Part shown: piece after piece, positions 41,650 to 51,102 of the stretch | Numbering within the stretch: position 1 is the first letter of the stretch | Layout of the letters: each line of letters begins with the position of its first letter | Source of the DNA: Streptomyces paradoxus | Lineage (GTDB): Bacteria > Actinomycetota > Actinomycetes > Streptomycetales > Streptomycetaceae | DNA: 64,000 nt | Assembly (NCBI RefSeq): GCF_014202475.1 | Contig: NZ_JACHGV010000009.1 | Coordinates: 248,001-312,000 of the forward strand | Reading direction: 5' to 3' | Made by a program: the position numbers and the translations under genes | The notes under the pieces: generated by a model | Seen by the model: only the letters and a program-made list of their open reading frames with translations | Told to the model about the DNA's origin: nothing | The model's database searches: none

Positions 41650-42464
41650 TTACGCCTGTCCGCGCACGCCCTTGGCGAGGTCGCCGGCGAGCGCGCGCAC
41701 GGCCTCCACACCGGCCGCGTCGTCCGGGGCGTCGAGCATCGCCTTGACGAAGGCCGAGCCGACGATCACGCCGTCGGCGAAGCCCGCGACCTCGGCGGCC
41801 TGGGCGGGGTTGGAGACGCCGAGCCCGACGCAGACCGGCAGGTCCGTCCCGGTGGAGCGGGTGCGATCCACCAGGTCCTTGGCCTGCGAGCTGACGCTGG
41901 CGCGGGTGCCGGTGACGCCCATGAGGGAGGCGGCGTAGACGAAGCCGCTGCCGGCGGCGGTGATCTGCGCGAGCCGCTCGTCCTTGCTGCTGGGCGCGAC
42001 GACGAAGACGGTGGCGAGACCGTGCTTCTCGGCGTGCTCCCTCCACAGCGCCGACTCCTGCACGGGCAGGTCGGGCAGGATGCACCCGGCCCCGCCCGCC
42101 TCGGCGAGTTCGGCGGTGAACCGCTCGACGCCGTAGCGGTCGATGGGGTTCCAGTACGTCATGACGAGGATGGGCTTGCCGGTGGCGGCGTGCGCCTCAC
42201 GGACCGTGCGCATCACGTCGGCGATCTTGACGCCGCCGCGCAGGGCGATGTCGTCGGCGGTCTGGATGACGGGGCCGTCCAGGACGGGGTCGCTGTGGGG
42301 CAGTCCCACCTCGACGACGTCCGCGCCGCCGTCGATGACGGCCTTGATCGCCTCGATGCCGCCGTCCACGGTCGGGAACCCGGCCGGGAGGTAGGCGATG
42401 AGGGCGGAGCGCCCCTCGGACCTCGCCGCGGCGAGGGTGTCGCTCAACAGCTGCAGGTTGCCGC

Positions 42465-42468
<4 letters not shown>
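41650..42468 (-). CDS. trpA: Tryptophan synthase alpha subunit
   Basis: Cleaves indole-3-glycerol phosphate to indole and glyceraldehyde-3-phosphate; indole passes through a tunnel to TrpB. The 272-residue TIM barrel has the catalytic Glu near AYLPAGFPTVD...GGADVVEVGLPHSDP and catalytic Asp in LPDLPVQE, with phosphate-binding VGLGVSNPAQA. It overlaps trpB by 4 bp (ATGA), as usual in trp operons. Confidence 0.97.
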
Positions 42469-43748
<1,280 letters not shown>

Positions 43749-43825
43749 GCGAATACCTCACGGTGAGTGTGTGTGGAATGCACTAATCGCCGTGGGAGCG
43801 GGGACCTGTTGTCGGCCGCGGGCCG

Positions 43826-44023
43826 TCAGTGGCTTGTCGCGCAGTTCCCCGCGCCCCTGGAGGGGCGCTGCCATCGCATGCCGTTGACCTGCCCGGGTTC
43901 GTCACCGATGACGTACCGCACACGGCGGCCGTGGACCCGGCGGGCCGGGGCGCGGCAGCCGCGGGGGCGGCAGCCGCGCGCGAGGCGGGCGTACCGGTCC
44001 ACGGTCGTCAGGGTGAGAGTCAT
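43826..44023 (-). CDS. trpM: TrpM-like small protein
   Basis: A 65-residue Arg-rich protein (MTLTLTTVDRYARLARGCRP at the start) encoded between trpC and trpB. From memory S. coelicolor has a gene of this size and place (trpX/trpM, 63 aa) that modulates tryptophan synthesis and development. The position 20 bp after trpC and 77 bp before trpB, and the open frame with an ATG, support it. It has no recognisable domain and a weak ribosome binding site. The end of the frame is Gly/Ser/Asn-rich. Confidence 0.7.
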   Translation of the reverse strand: MTLTLTTVDRYARLARGCRPRGCRAPARRVHGRRVRYVIGDEPGQVNGMRWQRPSRGAGNCATSH

Positions 44024-44043
44024 CGGGGCAAGTTTAGCGGTGA

Positions 44044-44853
44044 TCAGCTCCGGCCGTGCCGGAGTGCGGGATGCTCGCCGGCCGCGACGAGATCCGAGAC
44101 GGCCGTCCTGGGGTCCTTGCCGGTGACCAGGGACTCGCCCACCAGCACCGCGTCGGCGCCGGCGTTGGCGTAGGCGATCAGGTCGTGCGGGCCGCGGACG
44201 CCGGACTCGGCGATCTTGATGATGTGGCCGGGGATCTCCGGTGCCACCCGCTCGAAGGTGCCGCGGTCGACCTCAAGGGTCTTGAGGTTGCGCGCGTTGA
44301 CGCCGATCACCCGGGCGCCGGCGTCGACCGCGCGCTCGACCTCGTCCTCGTCGTGCACCTCGACGAGCGGGGTGAGCCCGATGGACTCGGCGCGCTCGAT
44401 GAGCGACTCCAGGGCGGGCTGGTCGAGGGCGGCGACGATCAGCAGCACGACGTCGGCGCCGTAGGCGCGGGCCTCCCACAGCTGGTACGACGTGACGATG
44501 AAGTCCTTGCGCAGGACGGGGATGTCCACGCGGGCGCGGACCGCCTCCAGGTCGGCGAGCGAGCCGCCGAAGCGGCGCTCCTCGGTGAGGACGGAGATGA
44601 CGGCCGCGCCGCCCGCCTCGTAGTCCGCGGCGAGTCCGGCCGGGTCGGCGATCGCGGCCAGCGCACCCTTGGACGGGCTGGAGCGCTTGACCTCGCAGAT
44701 GACCTTGACGCCTTCGCCGCGCAGGGCGGCCGCGCCGTCCTTGGCCGCGGGAGCCTTCGCCGCGCGCTCCTTGAGCTCGTCGAGGCTGACGCGCGCCTGC
44801 CGCTCCGCGAGGTCGGCACGGACTCCGTCGATGATCTCGTCGAGCACACTCAC
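44044..44853 (-). CDS. trpC: Indole-3-glycerol phosphate synthase
   Basis: Converts CdRP to indole-3-glycerol phosphate. The 269-residue TIM barrel shows CEVKRSSPSKG (catalytic Lys), LRKDFIVTSYQLWEARAYGAD (catalytic Lys and Glu), IGVNARNLKT and SGVRGP. It starts at GTG 44853 with GGAAGGGG upstream. Streptomyces can have two copies (trpC1 and trpC2); this is the operon copy. The next step upstream, phosphoribosylanthranilate isomerase, is probably done by PriA 6 kb away. Confidence 0.97.
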   Translation of the reverse strand: MSVLDEIIDGVRADLAERQARVSLDELKERAAKAPAAKDGAAALRGEGVKVICEVKRSSPSKGALAAIADPAGLAADYEAGGAAVISVLTEERRFGGSLADLEAVRARVDIPVLRKDFIVTSYQLWEARAYGADVVLLIVAALDQPALESLIERAESIGLTPLVEVHDEDEVERAVDAGARVIGVNARNLKTLEVDRGTFERVAPEIPGHIIKIAESGVRGPHDLIAYANAGADAVLVGESLVTGKDPRTAVSDLVAAGEHPALRHGRS

Positions 44854-44992
44854 GCGAGCGGCCCCCTTCCAGACTCTTGACAGTTCCAGCGACCGATCGG
44901 AAACCGATGGTCACTGCGATGGTATCCGCAGCGGGGCGTAGGCTTCGCATCCGGTTGACGCCGGTCCCACTACCTGGACATCAGCCCGTTGA

Positions 44993-45427
44993 TCAAGGAT
45001 GGAGCCAGCCGCCGAAGGGCAGGTTCCGGACCACTGTGAAGACCAGCAGCAACGCCCCGAGGCTCCACACCAGCCCCGGGCGCGGGTCGATCCGCAACGG
45101 TCGCCCGCGGACCGCGCGCACCACCCATACGGTCCACAGCACGGCGAAGCCCAGATAGCCGAGGGTCGCGAGCGCGTTGGCGTGCAGCGCCGCCAGGACG
45201 TCCCCGTGGACGAAGGCGTGCGCGCTGCGCAGGCCCCCGCAGCCGGGGCAGTAGAGGCCGGTGTAGCGCAGCAGCGGGCAGGCGGGGTAGTGGCCGGGTT
45301 CGTTGGGGTCCACGGCGCCCACGTAGGCGAACGCGGCGGCCACGGCCGCGAGCACCCCGGCGGGGACGGCCAGGCGGCTCGGGACGCTCGGCGTCACCCT
45401 TCGGCTCTCGGGGTTCACGGTACGCAT
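44993..45427 (-). CDS. DUF2752 membrane protein
   Basis: A 144-residue membrane protein with the DUF2752 hallmark CPLLRYTGLYCPGCGGLRS, which has three Cys between the first and second spans, and spans near 18-40 (VPAGVLAAVAAAFAYVGA), 75-100 and 120-135. Function is unknown; the Cys cluster could bind metal or haem. ATG at 45427 was chosen (MRTVNPES); GTG starts upstream exist. A strong hairpin lies just upstream, so it is probably transcribed separately from the trpE unit. Confidence 0.85.
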   Translation of the reverse strand: MRTVNPESRRVTPSVPSRLAVPAGVLAAVAAAFAYVGAVDPNEPGHYPACPLLRYTGLYCPGCGGLRSAHAFVHGDVLAALHANALATLGYLGFAVLWTVWVVRAVRGRPLRIDPRPGLVWSLGALLLVFTVVRNLPFGGWLHP

Positions 45428-45443
45428 TGTGCCCCGTACACGC

Positions 45444-45485
45444 GTGAGGGGCGGTTCCGGCACCCCTGTGCCGGCCGCCCCTCAC
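45444..45485 (-). terminator. Terminator of the hisI-trpE transcript
   Basis: GTGAGGGGCGG (45444-45454) pairs perfectly with CCGCCCCTCAC (45475-45485), with an inner CCGGCA/TGCCGG; about 17 bp in all. It lies 24 bp beyond the stop of the HGxxPAAW gene on the minus strand. Confidence 0.75.
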
Positions 45486-45509
45486 GAGAGGACGTGCTGT
45501 GCCGCGGGG

Positions 45510-45761
45510 TCAGCTCCCGGCGCCGGCCGGCTCGCGGTCACCGGTCATCCGGTGCGGCTGGTGCGCTTCCTTGGGCTGGCCGAGGCCCATCATCCGCATG
45601 ATGCCGCCGACGACACCGCCGAGCAGTACGACCACCATGCCCGCCCAGAAGCCCAGCGGCTGGTCCAGCACCATGAACGCGCCCGAGACGCAGAAACCGA
45701 TGAAGGCGATCGTGACACCGGTCCAGGCGGCCGGGGTGTGACCGTGGCTGCTGCCCGCCAT
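45510..45761 (-). CDS. Small HGxxPAAW-motif membrane protein
   Basis: An 83-residue protein with an N-terminal HGHTPAAWTG motif and two spans (VTIAFIGFCVSGAFMVL and FWAGMVVVLLGGVVGGIM), ending in a charged tail. This is a recurrent small family next to actinobacterial trp genes. GAGGAG precedes the ATG at 45761. Function unknown; co-transcription with trpE is inferred from strand and spacing (109 bp to the previous gene). Confidence 0.85.
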   Translation of the reverse strand: MAGSSHGHTPAAWTGVTIAFIGFCVSGAFMVLDQPLGFWAGMVVVLLGGVVGGIMRMMGLGQPKEAHQPHRMTGDREPAGAGS

Positions 45762-45870
45762 TGCTTGCTCCTCGTTGCTGTGTACGTGTTGAGCAGGACG
45801 CTCGGGCCCATTGTCCCGCACGGGCACCCGGGAGGTGACCGGGGGTGCTCCCTCGGATCACTCGTGCGGC

Positions 45871-46503
45871 TCAGGCCCCGGTCGGGTCCTCACCGCGGTC
45901 GAGTGCCTTCCACAGGTCCTCGGGCCGGTCGGGGTCGACGGCGGGGGCCCTGCGGCGCGGCTGGGGCGTGCCGGCCCGCTCGTAGCGGCCGGACATGGCG
46001 GGCCACAGCCGGCCGTAGCGCAGGGCGAGCAGCCCGGCCAGGAGGATCAGGACGCCGCCGAGGACCGCGACGTACGGCCAGGCGGTGTGACTGAGGGTGT
46101 CGACGGAGGCAGAGGTGTCGCCGGAGGCCTGCGCGGCCTGCTCGTCGAGCGCGGAGCTGTCCGAGGCGCCGAGCAGGGCCGCGGTGATGATGCCGGCACC
46201 CGAGAGCGCGAGCAGCGCGGCGACGGCGAAGCGGCCCGCTCGGCGGACGGCGAAGACGGCGACGAGCGCGGCGAGGCCCACTATGGCGAGCGCCGCGGGC
46301 ACGCCCGTGACGTCGCTGCCCCTGGCGGTCAGGGGGAAGGCGCCGCCGGCCACCGTTGCGGTGCCCTGCGACCATTGCTGCCGGGTGGCGAGCAGCGCCA
46401 GGGCCGCGCCGAGCGCGCCGCTCAGCAGGGCGACGGCGAGGCTCAGGCGGCCGGCCCGGGCGGGTCCGGGGGCTTCGGAACGGGGGTGAGGTACAGCAGT
46501 CAC
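45871..46503 (-). CDS. Trp operon-associated membrane protein (TIGR02234 type)
   Basis: A 210-residue protein with four spans (LSLAVALLSGALGAALALLA, ALAIVGLAALVAVFAV, FAVAALLALSGAGIITAALL and WPYVAVLGGVLILLAGLLAL), an extracytoplasmic QQWSQGTATVAGG after the first span, and a basic C-terminal tail. It is the family found beside trpE in actinobacteria. Start is GTG 46503 or GTG 46512; neither has a strong ribosome binding site. Function is unknown; a transport or membrane-tethering role in tryptophan supply is speculation. Confidence 0.85.
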   Translation of the reverse strand: MTAVPHPRSEAPGPARAGRLSLAVALLSGALGAALALLATRQQWSQGTATVAGGAFPLTARGSDVTGVPAALAIVGLAALVAVFAVRRAGRFAVAALLALSGAGIITAALLGASDSSALDEQAAQASGDTSASVDTLSHTAWPYVAVLGGVLILLAGLLALRYGRLWPAMSGRYERAGTPQPRRRAPAVDPDRPEDLWKALDRGEDPTGA

Positions 46504-46553
46504 GTACCCCACTATCGCCTGAAGCCCGGGCGAACCGTCACCCGGGGTTCATC

Positions 46554-48035
46554 TCAGGCCTTTCCGAGCCGGTTCGCCGTGTGGACGGCCCGCAGTACCG
46601 CGGCCGCCTTGTTGCGGCACTCGGTGTCCTCGGCGACCGGGTCGGAGTCGGCGACGATGCCCGCGCCGGCCTGGACGTAGGCGGTGCCGTCCCGCAGGAG
46701 GGCGGTGCGGATGGCGATGGCGGTGTCGGAGTCGCCGGCGAAGTCGAGGTAGCCGACGCAGCCGCCGTACAGCCCGCGCCGGGACGGTTCGAGCTCGTCG
46801 ATGATCTGCATGGCGCGTGGCTTGGGGGCGCCGGAGAGGGTGCCGGCCGGGAAGCAGGCGGTGAGGACGTCGAAGGCCGTGCGGCCCTCGGCGACGCGGC
46901 CCGTCACCGTGGAGACGATGTGCATGACGTGCGAGTACCGCTCGACGGACATGAAGTCGACGACCTCGACCGAGCCGGGCTCGCACACCCGCCCCAGGTC
47001 GTTGCGGCCCAGGTCGACGAGCATGAGGTGCTCGGCGCGCTCCTTGGGGTCGGCGAGCAGTTCCTCGGCGAGGGCCTGGTCCTCCTGCGGGGTGGCGCCG
47101 CGCCAGCGGGTGCCGGCGATGGGGTGGACCATGGCCCGGCCGTCCTCGACCTTGACCAGGGCCTCGGGGGACGAGCCGACGACGTCGAACCCGTCGAAGC
47201 GGAACAGGTACATGTACGGGGACGGGTTGGTGGCCCGCAGGACCCGGTAGACGTCCAGCGCGCTTGCGGTGCAGCTCGTTTCGAAGCGCTGGGAGGGGAC
47301 GACCTGGAAGGCCTCGCCCGCGCGGATGCGCTCCTTGATGTCCTCGACGGCCTCCTGGAAGTCGGGACCGCCCCAGAGCGCGGAGTACTCGGGGAGCTCG
47401 GAGGGCGGCAGGACGGCCGGGGGCTGGGCGACCGCGCGGGAGAGGTCCGCCTCCATGGCGTCGAGGCGGGCGACGGCGTCGGCGTGGGCCTCGTCGACGC
47501 CCGTGTCCAGGTCGTTGTGGTTGATCGCGTTGGCGATCAGCAGGACCGAGCCCTCCCAGTGGTCCATGACGGCCAGGTCGCTGGTGAGGAGCATGGTCAG
47601 CTCGGGCAGCTTCAGGTCGTCGCGCTCGCCGGGGCCGATCTTCTCCAGACGGCGGACGATGTCGTAGCCGAGGTAGCCGACCATGCCGCCGGTGAAGGGC
47701 GGCATGCCCTCCTGGTGGGGTGTGTGCAGGGCCTCGATGGTGGCGCGCAGGGCGGCGAGGGGGTCGCCGTCCGTGGGGACGCCGACGGGCGGGGCGCCGA
47801 GCCAGTGGGCCTGCCCGTCGCGTGCGGTCAGCGTGGCCGCGGACCGCACGCCGACGAAGGAGTACCGGGACCACGAGCGGCCGTTCTCCGCGGACTCCAG
47901 CAGGAAGGTGCCGGGGCGCTCGGCGGCGAGCTTGCGGTAGAGCGCGACCGGGGTGTCGCCGTCGGCGAGAAGCTTGCGGGTGACGGGGATGACCCGCCGG
48001 TCGGTGGCGAGCTTGCGGAAGGTCTCGAGGTCCAT
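46554..48035 (-). CDS. trpE: Anthranilate synthase component I
   Basis: Makes anthranilate from chorismate with ammonia from a glutaminase partner. The 493-residue protein keeps the feedback-site block LLESAENGRSWSRYSF (Ser for tryptophan binding), the chorismate-binding block ATNPSPYMYLFRF, VGSSPEALVKVE, GTRWRG, LVDLGRNDLGRV and CFPAGTLSGAPK. Its start lies 11 bp after hisI on the same strand. No trpG is in this window. PriA and TrpC act downstream in the pathway. Confidence 0.97.
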   Translation of the reverse strand: MDLETFRKLATDRRVIPVTRKLLADGDTPVALYRKLAAERPGTFLLESAENGRSWSRYSFVGVRSAATLTARDGQAHWLGAPPVGVPTDGDPLAALRATIEALHTPHQEGMPPFTGGMVGYLGYDIVRRLEKIGPGERDDLKLPELTMLLTSDLAVMDHWEGSVLLIANAINHNDLDTGVDEAHADAVARLDAMEADLSRAVAQPPAVLPPSELPEYSALWGGPDFQEAVEDIKERIRAGEAFQVVPSQRFETSCTASALDVYRVLRATNPSPYMYLFRFDGFDVVGSSPEALVKVEDGRAMVHPIAGTRWRGATPQEDQALAEELLADPKERAEHLMLVDLGRNDLGRVCEPGSVEVVDFMSVERYSHVMHIVSTVTGRVAEGRTAFDVLTACFPAGTLSGAPKPRAMQIIDELEPSRRGLYGGCVGYLDFAGDSDTAIAIRTALLRDGTAYVQAGAGIVADSDPVAEDTECRNKAAAVLRAVHTANRLGKA

Positions 48036-48046
48036 GGCGGCTGACC

Positions 48047-48430
48047 TTACTGATCCGTGGCGGAGCCGTCGGAACCGCCGTCCTTGAGCAGCACGTCGGT
48101 GTCGAAGCAGGTGCGCGCGCCGGTGTGGCAGGCGGCGCCGACTTGGTCGACCTTGACGAGCACCGTGTCGGCGTCGCAGTCCAGGGCGACGGACTTCACC
48201 CACTGGAAGTGGCCGGAGGTGTCGCCCTTGACCCAGTACTCACGGCGGCTGCGGGACCAGTACGTGCAGCGGCCGGTGGTCAGGGTGCGGTGCAGCGCCT
48301 CGTCGTCCATCCAGCCGAGCATGAGCACCTCTCCGGTGTCGTACTGCTGGGCGATGGCGGGCAGGAGGCCGTCAGGGCTGCGCTTGAGGCGCGCGGCGAT
48401 CTCCGCATCGAGGCGACTGGTGCTGGTCAT
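48047..48430 (-). CDS. hisI: Phosphoribosyl-AMP cyclohydrolase
   Basis: Third step of histidine synthesis, opening the adenine ring of PR-AMP using Zn2+ and Mg2+. The 127-residue protein has the metal site DCDADTVLVKVDQVGAACHTG (Asp-x-Asp-x-Asp and Cys) and Cys in ARTCFDTD. It lacks the fused HisE domain. ATG at 48430 was chosen; ATG 48439 adds three residues. It opens the hisI-trpE transcript and diverges from the TIGR03085 gene. Confidence 0.96.
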   Translation of the reverse strand: MTSTSRLDAEIAARLKRSPDGLLPAIAQQYDTGEVLMLGWMDDEALHRTLTTGRCTYWSRSRREYWVKGDTSGHFQWVKSVALDCDADTVLVKVDQVGAACHTGARTCFDTDVLLKDGGSDGSATDQ

Positions 48431-48514
48431 GGTGACCATTGTGCCGCGCGCCACTGACGCGCCTGGTGGAGTGTCCACTGGGCGGACCGGGGGGCCGGTC
48501 GTAGGCTGGGCCGC

Positions 48515-49150
48515 ATGTCGACCCATGCCAAGCGTGAACGACTTCTCCTCGCCGACCTGTTGGAGACCGCGGGCCCGGACGCGCCCACCCTGTGCGAGGG
48601 CTGGACCACCCGGGACCTCGCCGCGCACGTGGTGGTGCGCGAACGCCGTCCGGACGCCGCCGGCGGGATGCTGATCAAGCAGCTCGCGCCGCGCCTGGAC
48701 AAGGTGATGGCGGAGTACACCGACAAGCCGTACGAGGAGCTGATCCAGCTGATCCGTACGGGTCCTCCGCGTTTCTCCCCCTTCTCCCTCAAGCCGGTCG
48801 ACGAGGCGTCGAACATCATCGAGTTCTACGTCCACACCGAGGACGTGCGCCGCGCCCAGCCCGACTGGTCGCCGCGCGACCTCGACCCGGTCTTCCAGGA
48901 CGCCCTGTGGTCACGATTGGAGCGCACTGCCCGTCTGATGGGCCGCGGCGTCCCGACGGGCCTGGTCCTGCGCCGCCCCGACGGCCAGACGGCGGTCGCG
49001 CACCGCGGCACCCCGGTGGTCACCGTGACCGGCGAGCCGTCCGAACTGGTCCTGTTCTCCTACGGCCGGCAGAGCGCGGCCAAGGTCGGCCTGGACGGCG
49101 ACGAGAACGCGATCGCGAAGCTCCACGAGACGAAGCAGCTCGGGATCTGA
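48515..49150 (+). CDS. TIGR03085-type protein of the mycothiol maleylpyruvate isomerase/DinB fold
   Basis: A 211-residue actinobacterial protein. The N-terminal LLADLLETAGPDAPTLCEGWTTRDLAAHVVVRE is the mycothiol-dependent maleylpyruvate isomerase N-terminal (DinB-like) four-helix motif with the metal His in AAHVVVRE; later IIEFYVHTEDVRRA supplies the second His. Members are thought to bind metal and use mycothiol, but this group has no known reaction. It is inserted between the two halves of the histidine operon and diverges from hisI. GTG and TTA codons are absent. A terminator follows. Confidence 0.88.
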   Translation: MSTHAKRERLLLADLLETAGPDAPTLCEGWTTRDLAAHVVVRERRPDAAGGMLIKQLAPRLDKVMAEYTDKPYEELIQLIRTGPPRFSPFSLKPVDEASNIIEFYVHTEDVRRAQPDWSPRDLDPVFQDALWSRLERTARLMGRGVPTGLVLRRPDGQTAVAHRGTPVVTVTGEPSELVLFSYGRQSAAKVGLDGDENAIAKLHETKQLGI

Positions 49151-49162
49151 GGGACAGGGGAA

Positions 49163-49191
49163 AGCCCCGGCCGCATCGCGCGGCCGGGGCT
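49163..49191. terminator. Terminator between the TIGR03085 gene and hisF
   Basis: AGCCCCGGCCGC and GCGGCCGGGGCT form a near-perfect 12-bp stem around a short loop. It lies 12 bp after the TIGR03085 stop and 18 bp from the hisF stop, so it serves both convergent transcripts. Confidence 0.82.
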
Positions 49192-49209
49192 CCCTCAGGG
49201 TGGGGTGGG

Positions 49210-49965
49210 TCACCGCACCGGCTGACCCGCCTCCCGCAGCGTCTCCTTGACCTGGCCGATCCGCAGGTCCCCGAAGTGGAACACCGACGCGGCCAGCACC
49301 GCGTCCGCGCCGGCCTCGACGGCCGGGGGGAAGTCGGTGAGCCGGCCGGCGCCGCCCGAGGCGATGACCGGGACCGTGACGTGCTTGCGGACGGCCCGGA
49401 TCATCTCCAGGTCATAGCCGTCCTTGGTGCCGTCCGCGTCCATCGAGTTGAGCAGGATCTCGCCCGCGCCGAGTTCCGCGGCCCGGTGCGCCCATTCGAC
49501 GGCGTCGATGCCGGTGCCCTTGCGGCCGCCGTGGGTGGTCACCTCGAAGGAGCCCGACCCGGTGCGGCGGGCGTCCACCGACAGGACCAGGACCTGGCGG
49601 CCGAAGCGCTCGGCGATCTCGCGGATCAGGTCGGGGCGGGCGATGGCGGCGGTGTTGACGCCGACCTTGTCCGCGCCCGCCCGCAGCAGCTTGTCCACGT
49701 CCTCGGGCGTGCGGACGCCGCCGCCGACCGTGAGCGGGATGAACACCTGCTCGGCGGTGCGGCGTACGACGTCGTACGTGGTCTCGCGGTTGCCCGACGA
49801 GGCGGTGATGTCCAGGAACGTCAGCTCGTCGGCGCCCTCGGCGTCGTACACCTTGGCCATCTCGACGGGGTCGCCCGCGTCGCGCAGGTTCTGGAAGTTG
49901 ACGCCCTTGACGACCCGGCCGTTGTCCACGTCCAGGCAGGGGATGACTCGGACCGCCAGGGTCAT
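49210..49965 (-). CDS. hisF: Imidazole glycerol phosphate synthase cyclase subunit
   Basis: Closes the imidazole ring and releases AICAR, using ammonia from HisH. The 251-residue barrel has the two catalytic Asp residues in IPCLDVDNGRVVKG and LSVDARRTG and the phosphate loops GGGVRTPEDV and ASGGAGRLTDF. GAGGAG precedes the ATG. It follows the RidA-like gene by 13 bp. Confidence 0.97.
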   Translation of the reverse strand: MTLAVRVIPCLDVDNGRVVKGVNFQNLRDAGDPVEMAKVYDAEGADELTFLDITASSGNRETTYDVVRRTAEQVFIPLTVGGGVRTPEDVDKLLRAGADKVGVNTAAIARPDLIREIAERFGRQVLVLSVDARRTGSGSFEVTTHGGRKGTGIDAVEWAHRAAELGAGEILLNSMDADGTKDGYDLEMIRAVRKHVTVPVIASGGAGRLTDFPPAVEAGADAVLAASVFHFGDLRIGQVKETLREAGQPVR

Positions 49966-49978
49966 GAATCGTGCTCCT

Positions 49979-50380
49979 CTAGTGTTCCTCTGAGGGTGTC
50001 CCTCTGAATGCTTCCACTTCCACCGACACCAGGACCCGGGAGTCGATGAAGCCCTGCACGACCAGCAGGGTCGTGACGGGGCGTACGGCGTCGAACAGCT
50101 CCTTGTGGGCCCGGCCCACCGCGTCGACGTCCCGGGCATGTGCCAGGCACACACGGGTGCGGATCACGGACTCGGGGCTGAGCCCGAACTCGGCGATCGC
50201 CTCCAGGGCGGTGGTGAAGGCCACCTTGGTCTGCTCGTACGGGTCGCCCTCGCCGTAGAGCACGTCGCCCTTGAAGGCGGTCGTGCCCGCCACCAGCACA
50301 CGGTCGCCCGCCGCGACGGCGCGTGCAAAACCGAAGGACTCTTCCCAGGGACTTCCGCTCTGCACACGCCGTACGGTCAT
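49979..50380 (-). CDS. RidA-family (YjgF/UK114) enamine/imine deaminase-like protein
   Basis: A 133-residue RidA-fold protein. AGDRVLVAGTTAF and RVCLAHARDVDAVGRAHKELFDAVRP match the family, and RPVTTLLVVQGF carries the normally invariant Arg-proline region (RPxxTxxxV). RidA proteins hydrolyse reactive enamine/imine intermediates from PLP enzymes. It is coupled to priA by ATGA and sits before hisF, so a role in the histidine pathway or in protection from a pathway intermediate is likely but unproven. Not the typical RidA length end, but family assignment is sound. Confidence 0.88.
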   Translation of the reverse strand: MTVRRVQSGSPWEESFGFARAVAAGDRVLVAGTTAFKGDVLYGEGDPYEQTKVAFTTALEAIAEFGLSPESVIRTRVCLAHARDVDAVGRAHKELFDAVRPVTTLLVVQGFIDSRVLVSVEVEAFRGTPSEEH

Positions 50381-51102
50381 GACGACACAGCCTCCAAGGC
50401 CTCTTCCAGGGTGAACGCCTTCGCGTACAGCGCCTTCCCGACGATGGCGCCCTCGACACCGAGCGGAACGAGGTCGGCGATGGCCCGCAGGTCGGCGAGC
50501 GAGGAGACCCCGCCGGAGGCCACGACCGGGCGGTCGGTGGCGGCGCACACGTTGCGCAGCAGTTCCAGGTTGGGGCCCTGGAGCGTGCCGTCCTTGGCGA
50601 TGTCGGTGACGACGTACCGGGCGCAGCCCTCCTTGTCGAGGCGCTCCAGCGTCTCGTAGAGGTCGCCGCCGTCGCGGGTCCAGCCGCGGCCGCGCAGGGT
50701 CGTGCCGCGGACGTCGAGACCGACGGCGATCTGGTCGCCGTGCTCGGCGATGACCTTGGCGACCCACTCCGGGGTCTCCAGGGCGGCCGTGCCCAGGTTG
50801 ACGCGCTTGCAGCCGGTGGCGAGGGCGGCGGCGAGGGTGTCGTCGTCGCGGATGCCGCCGGACAGCTCCACCTTGATGTCCATCGCCCCCGCGACCTCGG
50901 CGATGAGCTCACGGTTGTTCCCGGTGCCGAACGCGGCGTCCAGGTCGACCAGGTGCAGCCACTCGGCGCCGGAGCGCTGCCAGGCGAGGGCGGCCTCCAG
51001 CGGGGAGCCGTAGGAGGTCTCCGAGCCGGACTCGCCGTGCACCAGGCGGACGGCCTGGCCGTCACGGACGTCGACGGCGGGGAGGAGTTCGAGCTTGCTC
51101 AC
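50377..51102 (-). CDS. priA: Bifunctional isomerase PriA (HisA and TrpF activities)
   Basis: Isomerises ProFAR in histidine synthesis and, in actinobacteria, phosphoribosylanthranilate in tryptophan synthesis. The 241-residue barrel has the catalytic Asp in LLPAVDVRDGQAVRLV and a second Asp/Thr in YVVTDIAKDGTLQGP, with phosphate loops SGGIRDDD and ASGGVSSLAD. No trpF is in the window, fitting the dual role. GTG at 51102 overlaps hisH by GTGA, and the stop overlaps the RidA-like gene. Confidence 0.95.
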   Translation of the reverse strand: MSKLELLPAVDVRDGQAVRLVHGESGSETSYGSPLEAALAWQRSGAEWLHLVDLDAAFGTGNNRELIAEVAGAMDIKVELSGGIRDDDTLAAALATGCKRVNLGTAALETPEWVAKVIAEHGDQIAVGLDVRGTTLRGRGWTRDGGDLYETLERLDKEGCARYVVTDIAKDGTLQGPNLELLRNVCAATDRPVVASGGVSSLADLRAIADLVPLGVEGAIVGKALYAKAFTLEEALEAVSS

